The notes under the pieces are model-generated. The model was not told the origin of the DNA. It did not search any database and saw nothing but the letters and a program-made list of their open reading frames with translations. 60,000 nucleotides of DNA, taken from Adiantum capillus-veneris (taxonomy: Eukaryota > Streptophyta > Polypodiopsida > Polypodiales > Pteridaceae). Position numbers and translations under genes: made by a program. Shown one piece after another: positions 10,425 through 22,172 of the stretch (within the stretch, counting starts at the first letter, position 1; each line of letters opens with the position of its first letter). The stretch covers positions 51,977,905 through 52,037,904 of the forward strand of contig CM043962.1 of assembly GCA_014529385.2 (NCBI GenBank). Reading direction: 5' to 3'.

Positions 10425-11928
10425 ACGTCTTTCTTTCACAAACAAAGTTTGGTTCTTGTTCTGGGCCGTCGCTCAACGTAGGCGGATGGCTCCAATCCGA
10501 AGATTCTTTGTGCACAGCGGCACTTCCTTCCAATCTTTTCCTCCTGCGAGTTATTACCACCAGCAGTGTTTTCCCGACGCCCATTAGCGTCTCTTCCTTA
10601 CAAAATCGTAAAAAATGATTCACCTTGCGAGCATCAATGACAACTTGCAAAATCTCAGGCAAATAAGATTCTAGCCATAGCATTTTCTGAAGGTACGTTC
10701 AAACCTCGTTCACAATAGAGCGAACCCTCTTTGATTCTCAAGGATATTCTCCCATTTGTAATTCTTACCATTTTGAAATGGTTGGCGAATTATATTCTTA
10801 CGAACAAAATAGTTCGAATTTATTCCAGCAGCGTGTAAATGCTGCTTGACCTGCTCATGGAGAAACATATACCGCAACCAAAAGTTGCTACTGTAATGGT
10901 AAAAGCACATAGCGTACTCAATGATCAACGACCATCAGAAAACCTCTTCTCCGTAGAGAAACTCAAATTCCTTCTACCAAACACATCTCAAATAGAGATT
11001 CTAGTGTCGGAATATCCTTGGCGCTCAAGAGAGTATAACAAACTCACGTCCAGTTCCTTAGCATAGGTCTGCATCTTTGTGTGTTATCCATGTACTCGAA
11101 AGTGTACATAATTCTTAAGCTATGTTAGAGCTTCGGTGAACCTGGGAAATTACCTTCCCTTCGTAAGATCCTTAGGGCGAAGACGCTCAACTTGACGATC
11201 CCTTGGCTCGATCTTAGAGCAAAACCCGCTCATCAAATCATGTAGGATTTCAATCCTTGGATTCCTTGAGCACAGGCCGTAGTCGTCGCTTGTTCCTTCT
11301 CTCGTAAAGAGAGTGTTCATTCACTTGTGCGAAAAGCACTACCATATCTTCCCTTACGGGTAGGGGGTGTGGGCTTAAAGAGTATTCAAGCTTAATGAAA
11401 GCTTTTCTTTGCTTGAAAGCTCAGGATGGTTCCTTCATAATTTCCTACCCGCAGTAGCAGATAATCTGTTCAAGATTACGGGATACCAGATCAATAGTTG
11501 ACCTTCCGGCTAGTTAAGCAAACCAATTCATCTCAGAAAACAATGTTTCAATTTGATCCTGCTCTCATAAACACTCGAGAGTGAGTAGTCCCGGTTTAGA
11601 CATAACCATACCTCGTGCAAAAGAGCAAACAAGCACAATGCACTTTATGATTTCCTCAAAGATGTAATTTTGATTAAAAACCTGTCCTCTCACTTAAAGT
11701 TCAAGGGTCTTCTATTCAATAACTCAGGCGTTAGATTTAATTCCCTTACTCCAAACTTTCTGTGTTCAATGGTTCACGGCCCACTACGGGGATTGGATTC
11801 TATGTACACTAGGGTGTACACTTTCAGCTTTTATTGCTGACTCTACCATCTGCTGCAAAGTATTTTGCAGATGCGTCTACAAAATTCGGGCAAAAATCCT
11901 TTGTTGAATTTCTTAATCTTTTCCTCCC

Positions 11929-12435
11929 TCAGAAAGGGTCCAGAGTGGAGCTACCTTGGCAAGAGTGAACCACTACTTGCTTTGACTCACTCGTGTTCCG
12001 CAAACCGATCCCAATCTTCTTGGATGCCTTCCTCAAAGCGTAGAGGAAAAAAAATTTGTTAGAAAATTCAGCCTTGAATTGAATCCAAGTCTTGTTGTAA
12101 GTTCCTTGCAGAGCCTTGGTATACCACCAAGTACTTGCAATCCCCTTGAGGTGTTTCGTCACATGCCTCACCTTCGACGCTTCTCAGAAATTGCCGTTTA
12201 CAAAGGCAACTTCATACTGTCGAATGAAAGCGGTAGCTTTCGGGACATCTTCCCTTCCGTCAAAAGTATCAAACTTGACAGGAGTGTTATGAGGTCTAGA
12301 GACCTTCTTCATATCCTTCCCGGAATGATTGGATTTCATGGCTATGGTTTTGGATTGATGTTCATGGATATTTTCTGGATTATGAAGGATCTCGAGCATT
12401 CCGCTCCTTAGATTCTCTAGGTTCTTGAGCATCAT
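11929..12435 (-). pseudogene. Gag of element B
   Basis: The minus-strand frame carries FDTFDGREDVPKATAFIRQY, then KHLKGIASTWWYT and WIQFKAEFSNKF, the three landmarks of Ty3-type gag: the F.G/D start, the GxAxxWW helix and the W..F...F.. block. A TGA at 12184 interrupts the frame in a position where the homologous gag at 30.4-31.5 kb reads [11 protein letters not shown]. Both halves are in the same frame, so this is a nonsense mutation. Nothing recognisable follows. Confidence 0.75.
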
Positions 12436-12625
12436 GCTCTTGTCGCCTTCTCAGAGAATCCCAAGTCTTGTGTCGACTTCTGTAGAGAGAAAAAAATTTC
12501 AACTCTGCAATCTTTTCCTTGCAGGACTTAGGGTTCCGCCTGCTTACTTCTCTCTTGGCTTGTCATGGCTTCTTCCCGTATCTTCCCAAAGTCGTCCTCC
12601 TTTATAGAGAAAGAGAGGAGACCAT

Positions 12626-12637
12626 GCTCTGATACCA
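12626..12637 (-). other. Primer binding site of element B
   Basis: The plus strand reads GCTCTGATACCA, the exact complement of TGGTATCAGAGC, one base from the LTR start TGTCACAAAC at 12639. Initiator-Met tRNA would prime. Confidence 0.9.
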
Positions 12638-12638
12638 C

Positions 12639-14629
12639 TGTCACAAACGGGAGCGCATAACAATATAAAATACATTCGGATAAATAGGATTTATCACTTA
12701 TTACTGAAGCCAGAGGATATAGAGAGAAATAAATAGAGAGAGAGATAGAGAGTGAGAAGATCGACACAGTACTGGGGACCAGAAGATGGGTTGGTCCCCC
12801 CCCCCCCCCGTAATAGTATCTTTATTACTGAGGAGAAGTCTATACAAGCACTTGAACCGAACGTATTACTACGTTCGTTCTAGACTAAGACTTGATGGTT
12901 CACGGAAGCCCCACCTTCCGATTCCTAAGGCAAAACCCTATTCCAAGGAACTTCCGTTCCTTATTCCAATTCCTCGAGAATCAAGGTTCTCGCCTCTGGA
13001 TCTCACCTTCCAGACTCAGGGCATGACATCCCTGCAAATCTCTTTTAGAACTCTATTTCCAGAGTCCTCTTCCCGTAGAACAACTCTGCTTTCCCGGACA
13101 CGAAGTCCTTACTTGGGAATCCCAACTTCCGGATCACAACTTGAGAGACTACCTCTCTCCGATACGTGGATCTACTTCCCAAACTCGGGTATAAAACCCC
13201 TGGGCTGATTTGGCTCTAGTTCCTCAGAGCGCTTTTCTACTGCAGAGGCTCATACATTCCTCTGCTCCTACTCCCTCACTAAGAGGGAGTACACCTGCAA
13301 ACAAATACTCAGAGTTCATAACATGAAAATCGTTACCTTCAAAGTCTCGACGCTCGAAACCCAACTCCGTTCTCGAAAAGCAATTCCGGAGAAGAGATCT
13401 CTCCATAGAAAATCCTCTCTTCCAATCCTACACACAAAAGAGGTGTGTTCTCGGGTTCCTTCTCATAAATCAGCCCCGTCTACGACGTTTATGGTCTGAA
13501 AACAGAGAAAAACAGCAACTTCTCGCGATGGAAACACGCTCCGTAGGCACTTCTTCGCGAGGGAACTCGCGCACTGGGTCTTGGCGACATCTGGTACACT
13601 TGGGGCAGCCATGGGCATCACCGGCAACGTCTTCTTTACGGCTGAAATCTGCAGCAGCATCTCCTCCTTGCAAAGATTGGTCTTCCCCTCTGAGTGAGGG
13701 CATGTGATGCTTTTATAGCTCCTAGCCACAGGCACGAATAGCTGCTCGCGTAGAGATCGCGGCCGTTTTCTTTTTTTTTTCAAATTTTTTTTTTTTTTTT
13801 TTGCCAGGAAAAGAGAGAGGGAAAACGCTGGCTGATCTGTTGCCTTATTTATCAGATGGCTGCCCACTTATTAAGTGGACGGCCGACGTATTTTAAAAAT
13901 AGTCTGAACCTGCCCAAAAACTCAATAAAACCTTATAAGTTAAAAACAATGCTTTCACATCACTTCCCAGGCATCCCTAGATGCAATCACATGCACAGTT
14001 GCAATGCAGACATAGACTTCCTCGCAGGAAAGCATCTGCTTTCCCGAAAAGCAATCCCGCTTTCTCAGAAAGCATCTGTTTTTCCTCAAAGTTTCCTCTG
14101 AACCCAACTTCATTCAAGTGCTTGCTTTTCCTTGTGCACAATTCCAACACAGTTCGGAATTTCCTCCCAACTATGGATATTCCCTTTCAGATGCACCCGT
14201 CACCCACCTTGTGATGCATGAGGAATACCCATCACCTAGTCCTTTCCTACCGAACTTACAGTACAATCTCCTTCGCGATGCTCTATGTCACCCATCCTAT
14301 GACGCATCAGAGATGTCCGTTCCCGGATGGTCGGATACTTCTTCCCGATGCTCCTTGTCACCCATTCGATGTGACGCATCAGAAGTACCCGTTCCTGGTG
14401 GCCTTACAGATATTTCCGTTCTCAGTGCTCTCGTCATTACTTTGAACGACGCACTAGGAATACTCTCTACTCGGATGTCTCCAGTGAGAAAAACCCTCTT
14501 ACTTAAAATTCCAATAATTCATTTAGAATTATTTTTCCTTGGTGTTCCAAGTCAGAAAACCCTCTCACTTATAAATCCAATAATTCATTTAGAATTATTT
14601 TTCTGTAAGATAAAGCCAATTTAGCAACA
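12639..14629 (-). repeat. 5' LTR of element B (1991 bp)
   Basis: The LTR runs TGTCACAAACGG...TTTAGCAACA on the plus strand, with TG..CA ends. Its partner sequences are 9334-9692 plus 15285-16901, and a truncated relative lies at 4996-6632. It contains a C-tract at 12799-12811 (a G-tract in the partner at 16731-16747) and a TATA box at 13710-13718. Nearly 2 kb is long for an LTR. Small open frames in it are judged non-coding. Confidence 0.9.
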
Positions 14630-14634
14630 GTCCA
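14630..14634 (-). other. Target-site duplication copy 1 (TGGAC)
   Basis: GTCCA on the plus strand directly follows the 5' LTR end. Its partner TGGAC at 16902-16906 follows the 3' LTR end. Confidence 0.85.
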
Positions 14635-15284
14635 GGTACTGTGTACAAAAATGATGCGTACTGACCCCAGGTCTCTTTGGAGGAAATAGCAGGGGGGGGG
14701 GGACTGCTCATGAAAGAGCCGCCATGCCTCACGCGAGTCCTGACTCAAGAATAGCTGATATAGATCCTGCTCAAGTCGAGCCAAAAAAGTCCTCTTCTTC
14801 CGCCGCAGCAGGCGTCGGACGTCAATCTGTGACTGTCTGTGAGTGACATCCCCCAAAAGCACCTCCCTCTGAAGTCTGGCTCTAGTCTGGCGGCACTCCT
14901 CATCGTACCAGCTGTTCTGAGGCATGCTCCTTGATCGGCGGCTCTACTCAGGTTGGGTGTGTGGGTATGCTTCTGCTGCTACCTCATGTAATGTCTGTGT
15001 CAGTATAATAGTTAGCTCCTCTAGAGGTCGCCCCGGGTCCTCAGTGCATAGGCGTCTGTAGATTCCGTCCATGTATACAGAATCCGTCTCCCGTGTGAAT
15101 GTGTAGCGAGTAGGCGCTGCTACTCGTGGCCTGTGTGCTACACTGAACTGGAAGGAGATGGTCATTGACACCAGAGCATGATCCACTGCCACCCCGACCG
15201 GTCTGGGCCCAACTGTGAGATCGTGGATATTGGAGATGAGATTTGGTTGTGCCATGACATAGTCCACTGTGCTGGCTCCATGAG
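14635..15284 (-). pseudogene. LINE ORF2 endonuclease C-terminus and linker, inverted
   Basis: On the minus strand the frame reads DYVMAQPNLI, then VGPRPVGVAVDHALVSM, the SxxDY..A and DHa/L blocks that end APE endonucleases, and then a charged linker (NSWYDEECRQTRARLQ) that precedes RT. A TAG at 14944 splits the frame. A tract of eleven G lies near 14692-14702. The strand is opposite to the rest of the LINE, and its two ends match the cut ends at 9333 and 16902. Confidence 0.88.
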
Positions 15285-16901
15285 ATTGTACCGTAAGTTC
15301 GGTAGGAAAGGACTAGGTGATGGGTATTCCTGATGCATCACAAGGTGGGTGACGGGTGCATCTGAAAGGGAATATCCATAGTCGGGAGGAAATTCTGAAC
15401 TGCAAGGGAAAGCAAGCACTTGAATGAAGATGGGTTCAGAGGAAACTTTGAGGAAAAACAGATGCTTTCTGAGAAAGCGGGATTGAATTTCGGGAAAGCA
15501 GATGCTTTCCTGCGAGGAAGTCTATGTCTGCATTGCAATTGTGCATGTGATTGCATCCAGGGACGCCTGGGAAGTGATGTGAAAGCATTGTTTTTAACTT
15601 ATAAGGTTTTATTGAGTTTTTGGGCAGGTTCAAACTATTTTTAAAATACGCCGGCCGTCCACTTAATAAGTGGGCAGCCATCTGATAAATAAGGCAACAG
15701 ATCAGCCAGCGTTTTCCCTCTCTCTTTCCCTGGCAAAACAAAAAAAAAAAATTGAAAAAAAAAAAGAAAACGGCCGCGATCTCTACGCGAGCAGCTATTC
15801 GTGCCCGTGGCTAGGAGCTATAAAAGCATCACATGCCCTCACTCAGAGGGGAAGACCAATCTTTGCAAGGAGGAGATGCTGCTGCAGATTTCATCCGTAA
15901 AGAAGACGTTGCCGGTGATGCCCATGGCTGCCCCAAGTGTACCAGATGTCGCCAAGACCCAGTGCGCGAGTTCCCTCGCGAAGAAGTGCCTACGGAGCGT
16001 GTTTCCATCGCGAGAAGTTGCTGTTTTTCTCTGTTTTCAGCCCATAAAAACATCGTAGACGGGGCTGATTTACGAGAAGGAACCCGAGAACACACCTCTT
16101 TTTGTGTGTAGGATTGGAAGAGAGGATTTTCTATGGAGAGATCTCTTCCGGGGAATTGCTTTTCGAGAACGGAGTTGCGTTTCGAGCGTCGAGACTTTGA
16201 AGGTAACGATTTTCATGTTATGAACTCTGAGTATTCATTTGCAGGTGTACTTCCTCTTAGTGAGGGAGTAGGAGCAGAGGAATGTATGAGCCTCTGCAGG
16301 AGAAAAGCGCTTTGAGGAACTAGAGCCAGATCAACCCATTGGTTTTAGACCCGAGTTTGGGAAGTAGATCCACGTATCGGAGAGAGGTAGTCTCTCAAGT
16401 TGTGATCCGGAAGTTGGGATTCCCAAGTAAGGACTTCGTGTCCGGGAAAGCAGAGTTGTTCTACGGGAAGAGGACTCTGGAAATAGAGTTCTAAAAGAGA
16501 TTTGCAGGGATGTCATGCCCTAAGTCTGGAAGGTGAGATCTAGAGGCGAGAACCTTGATTCTCGAGGAATTGGAATAAGGAACTGAAGTTCCTTGGAATA
16601 GGGTTTTGCCCTAGGAATCGGAAGCTGAGGCTTCCGTGAACCATCAAGTCTTAGTCTAGAACGAACGTAGTAATACGTTCGGTTCAAGTGCTTGTATAGA
16701 CTTCTCCTCAGTAATAAAGATACTATTACGGGGGGGGGGGGGGGGGACCAGCCCATCTTCTGGTCCCCAGTACTGTGTCGATCTTCTCACTCTCTATCTC
16801 TCTCTCTATTTATTTCTCTCTATATCCTCTGGCTTCAATAATAAGTGATAAATCCTATTTATCCGAATGTATTTTATATTGTTATGCGCTCCCGTTTGAC
16901 A
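15285..16901 (+). repeat. 3' LTR of element B, second segment
   Basis: From GATTGTACCGTAAG to CCCGTTTGACA this is the reverse complement of 12639-14266. Together with 9334-9692 it makes a full LTR of about 1975 bases. The joint with the LINE at 15282-15284 shares GAG. It holds a TATA box at 15818-15826 and a G-tract at 16731-16747. Confidence 0.88.
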
Positions 16902-17712
16902 TGGACAGCCGCCCCTCCCCAACCCCCCCGATCCATGCCCACACGCATGTGTCTTTTTCACCGCGGAGATGGTGAAGAAAGCTATTGACAGGATGAAGAC
17001 GGGGAGAGCATATGATCATGATGACCTAGTCGCTAAGCATTTCATGCATGCCAAAGACCTACTAGCAGAGCTTCTAGCAGTTATGTTTACCCGGGCCATG
17101 TGTGAGGGCCTACCGAACACTTGGAGCCTATCTATGATCGTACCTATCTTCAAATCAAGAGACCCCATGGAGCCCGGGAGTTATCGCACTATTGTGATTG
17201 GTCACACACTGGCACGGTTGTATGCATCCATTCTTGAGCAACAGCTGAGTAGATGGGCAGAGAGGGAAGGAATACGTGCAACTGGGCAGGCAGGATTCGG
17301 GAGAGGCTTCTCTACTCTTGACCATATCCTAACACTCAGGGCCATCATCGAGGAAGGCAGATCTCATGGGAGACGGATCTATTGTAGCTTTGTGGACTTC
17401 CACCAAGCTTTCGACACGGTACCCAGAGCTAGATTGATGCGCAGATTACAAGAAATGGGAGTACCCACAGAACTCATTTGGGGGATCATGGCATTGTACA
17501 GATCAGTAGTAGGGCATGTACGCACCCCGGAGGGACTTTCTACACCGGTTCACTCCACTATTAGGGTGAAGCAGGGCTGCTCGCTCTCTCCTACTCTTTT
17601 CGGTATGTATGTGGATGAGGTTTCTGACTACATTACAACGATGGGGATAAAGGTGCTCAGTTGGCAGGGACATGGATTCCACATTTGTTATATGCTGATG
17701 ACAAAGTGTTGA
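16902..17712 (+). pseudogene. LINE reverse transcriptase, N-terminal part
   Basis: The frame contains VKKAIDRMKTGRA, WSLSMIVPIFKSRD, SYRTIVIGHTLARLYASILE, GFGRGFSTLDHILTLRAII, FVDFHQAFDTVPR (motif A with both Asp) and VKQGCSLSPTLF (motif B). These are canonical fingers and palm motifs of non-LTR reverse transcriptases. The frame breaks between 17640 and 17690, just before the catalytic YADD. Confidence 0.9.
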
Positions 17713-18020
17713 TCTCCGAATCCCCAGAGGGAATGCAACGTCAATTGGATGCTTTGCATACGTTTGCCTACGAAAGTGGTTTGTCTGTCAACCTGGGTAA
17801 AACCAAGGTTATGGTGTTTAATACCACCCCACACTGGATCAGGAGGTCAGCACCTACATTCACATACGGCCAGGAGACGGTGGAGTACACAGACGCTTAC
17901 ACTTACCTTGGAGTGGTTTTTAGCGGACCTGCATTCTCACTCAAAAGAGCAGCAGAGACCAGACTTACTAGAGCCCACGCAGCATTGGGTAGATTGGAGA
18001 GGATGTGTTCGCAGGTTTAG
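17661..18020 (+). pseudogene. LINE reverse transcriptase, YADD and thumb
   Basis: This frame carries HLLYADDKVLISESPEG (motif C, YADD at 17691-17702), LSVNLGKTKVMVFNT and YTYLGVVFSGP, the standard order of motifs C, D and E. It continues the previous segment after a frameshift and is itself broken near 18010. Confidence 0.88.
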
Positions 18021-18059
18021 TTTCAGGAGCCCCGGACGAAGCTCTGGCTCTTTGACACC

Positions 18060-18767
18060 TTGGTGGCTTCAGCATTGCTCTATGGAACCGAGATATGGGG
18101 ACCTTCACTGGATCACCACGGGAGGCCGGGTCGCTCAGACGGATGGGGGAACATGGAGAAACCTCTCGTCTCTATGATCTCGCGGCTCATTAGAGCCAAG
18201 GCATCAGTACCACGGGCCATCATCCGAGCAGAGCTAGCGGCCCCCCCACTTGTGGTGGAGGCGCTCACCAGATCAGTCTCCTTCATAAACCGCACATGGG
18301 AACTTGCTAGAGACAGATATGCTCGCATAGCACTTGAATCCTCTCGACAGTTAGCCATACAAGGAGATACAACATGTTGGTATGGGGAGATGACATCATG
18401 GTTTCAGGCACATGGGTTCAGCATAGACAGGCTGCCACCATTCCATTACTCATTGGATGCACCATCTCTCACTCTTACACAGTCAAAGATCACCAAGCTC
18501 ATCCGCCAAGACCTGACCCAACTAGACACCAGGAGGACATGGATACAACCAGCACAGGAATTGGGCACGAAGATGGCTTTCTACACAGACCACCTTCTCC
18601 AGCTTACGAAAGATGGTTTTGTGGCGAGACCCAGATACATGGATACCCACTTGTCTCATGGGATACGATGTGCTATTGGCCAGTTACGCACATCTTCTCA
18701 CCAGTTGCAGATTGAGACTGGGAGATACAGGGGTAACAGAAGAGGACAGGACATGCCCCTTGTGTAA
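18060..18767 (+). pseudogene. LINE ORF2 post-RT region
   Basis: The frame begins VASALLYGTEIWGPS, the usual end of the RT thumb/connection in LINEs, and continues through about 230 residues without a known fold. It is out of frame with both neighbours. Confidence 0.75.
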
Positions 18768-19152
18768 CATGGAACCTGAGACAGAGCTACACTATACATG
18801 TTGCTGCCCCGTCTACTACGAGATACGAGGCCGCTTCCATTGCTTGTTCAGAGAGGGTTTTGGACCACTCTCAAGAGTCATGGGATACGAAGATCAGAGA
18901 TGTCTGGGTTTGTTCTTGCTCGAGCTGCGCAGACACAGAGATAGCCTGATGAATGGCGAGGCTAGCCAGTCTCAAAGACGGATCACATACTTCTTCAGAG
19001 CAGACACGGGACAGCCGCAAGAGCCACTCCCACAACAGAGCTCCCCCTCGTCTCACACCAGAGGCACACTGATTGACCGAGCGATTGAACTGGGGAAATC
19101 CAGGCGCCCGCGACTACGAAGAACTACACAGCATCGTCGGAGGCTACGATAG
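18613..19152 (+). pseudogene. LINE ORF2 C-terminal zf-RVT domain
   Basis: CPLCNMEPETELHYTCCCPVY matches the CX2C...HX4C zinc-binding block found at the end of plant LINE ORF2 proteins. The C-terminal tail is basic (SRRPRLRRTTQHRRRLR). It closes with TAG at 19150, and the 3' untranslated part follows to the CATTT tail. Confidence 0.8.
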
Positions 19153-19462
19153 AAAATTCGGAGCATGCTGGCCAGGCATGCACGACGCCCGATCAGACTA
19201 CTAACCATGGAGGACGAACGATGCTAGATCTCTTGTGGGTCAGCTATCCCAACAAGCCGCCCATTTTGCTTAGTTTTTTGCTTGGCTCACATCGACCAAC
19301 TTAGGACCCCATAGTATATATCTTTGTTTTGTGCTGTTGTTAGGTTATTTTGTTACTCTGACTTTGTATCAAATCCACCACTTTGTAACTTTGTATCAGA
19401 TCCACCACTTTGTAACTTTCGGGTCTCATAGGTCATTATGGCCTTTTGAAGACGTTAATATA

Positions 19463-20228
<766 letters not shown>

Positions 20229-20301
20229 CTGCAAAAAATATCCTCACAATCGCCTGCGTAACAGCATTGTAACTGATCCATTCACAAAGCCAAATCACAA
20301 T
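20229..20301 (-). CDS. TOM1: TOM1-like exon 6
   Basis: Bounded by TTTGCAG/ATTG and GCAG/GTAAAC, 73 nt, ending one base into a codon. It encodes IVIWLCEWI...IVRIFFA, matching the transmembrane helix that ends KIFFAG in the family. Confidence 0.88.
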
Positions 20302-22132
20302 CTGCAAACCATTGACACGCAGCAAACAGTGATGTCAGTAGCTGAAAAACAAGCCAAATGCGATCAACTTGAGAGCAAACATATAGAACCTGTATAAAGT
20401 AGATGACACCATTGATTACAAGAAAACCGGGACGAAGCTTCTCTGTAGGCATGCTTCGAGCCTGTCATAGCAACATTATAAGCAATGCCATGCATTGATA
20501 TTACAAGTATGAGTACAAACCATCTTGCAGATTGTTTTTCTCCGCAGCTGTTTCTGAATAAAATCCTACCTGATGATAAATCTCTGCCCAGAAAAGAACA
20601 AGAAGAGTATACGTGGAGAAAAAAAGAAGTCCTGGAAACTCCAGGAGAATAACCCTGAAAACCTGCATAAAGAAGTGTAAGCAAGGCCTGGCCGAATTTT
20701 GCATTATCTGATAAGAGCCTTAGAGGTGAAGATCCTTACTCGAACTTTAAACGAGAAAACTTCTTTGTAAAAGCCAAAGACCAGTGCACGAGCTGTAAAT
20801 AGAAAAGTGCCAAGATATAATACTCAATCACTCCTTGAACGCACATAAAAATGGCTAGGCAAAGGTAACCTACCAGCATTCACTATGAAATTCATAAAAT
20901 GAAAAACCTTTTGTGTGGTCCAACCATACTCTGGTACTCGTATCTCAATTCGTATCAATTGTATCTAGGTTAAAGAACAAACAGAAATTCTCATTTAGCA
21001 AAAGAAATCATTACGACAGAAAAAACGCTCATTACCAAAACACTAATGCAGCTTTATCATATGAAGTAGACCACCCCATAAGAGAAAAAAATCAACAACA
21101 AACTTATTATCCAAGACTTAAAAGTGCCACGAGCTGAAACATGTGAAATGTGTGAAATGTTCATCCATGCCTAGCACGGTATTTAAGTTGCATTTCTTTG
21201 ATGGAAACCAGTTGCATATCATTTGTAAGCATGTGATTATACCTACATAACACATTTCGCTACTCTCCATAAGCACTAGAAAGATCCGCACTGAAATAAA
21301 AGGGCTGAAGTGCTTCAGCACAATAAAAGGAGAGATCCACCTCAGAGCCCTAAGAAATTCAACGGTTCTTTGTTTATTGAACTTGTGCAGTTTAAGATGC
21401 TTAAGAGCGAGGTATGTAGGGATCAGGGAGGATAAAAGAGAGAACTATTCATGGTATTGACATGCTAATCACAACTTAAAACACACAATAGAGATTGGAG
21501 TAGAGTGCAAGCACAAAATGATGACTAGATTGGTTGAAAGTGAACACAAAGAGGCTCATTATTTAGAGTTCGAATAGGCATCCCATCTAGCATCTTGTAT
21601 GACATCATAAGAGGCTCCAAAACAGCCAAATACACTAGAGAGCTCGTGGCTACTCTTTTCGGCCCTTTTATGCACCCTTTTACTAAGTTTAGGTGAGTCC
21701 ACACCCTCTAGAAATTACCCTCGTGGCAAACTACCCAGTTCAAATGACATGAACAACAGTACGGATCTCCGCAAATTGCGTTGGAATGCTGACGTGGCAA
21801 TAGTACGGACCCCTCTGTTTTGCGCTGACATGCCACGTGGCAAGTTGTATTGATTTCTGCGATTTACATTGAGTGCTTTTAGGGCAGTTTTTGGACCAGA
21901 TGCTTTTGGGATTGACTGCTTTTGAACTAATTGCTTTTAGGCCTCTGCTTTTGGGGCATCCCTTGTAAGAATAAATAGAACCCTTGGGGCCTCACTCTGC
22001 ATAGCATCTGGACTCAAGAGTCTGAGAGCAAAGGTCCCTCGGGAGGTGTACTCCGCAAAGATTAATGATAAAGAAATACTAAAAGGGGCACCAAACTTTG
22101 GGGCCAATACCTCTGGGCACGGAACTACGCCG

Positions 22133-22172
<40 letters not shown>

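Larger units (their letters stand above)
9334..16901 (-). mobile_element. LTR retrotransposon B inserted in the LINE, rearranged by inversion
   Basis: Components are the 3' LTR start (9334-9692), polypurine tract (about 9693-9702), a long non-coding interior, gag (11929-12435), primer site (12626-12637), complete 5' LTR (12639-14629) and the remaining 3' LTR (15285-16901). Reversing about 9333-15284 gives one intact plus-strand element in the LINE with TGGAC on both sides. No protease, RT or integrase is seen in about 2.2 kb of interior, so it looks like a large non-autonomous derivative. Confidence 0.85.

Noticed and set aside
15833-16111. Conserved Cys-rich frame (CPKCTRCRQDP) in LTR B, also at 5907 and 13703
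   Set aside because: The ATG lies only seven bases after the TATA box, so it would precede the transcript start. Conservation is explained by recent common origin of the LTRs.
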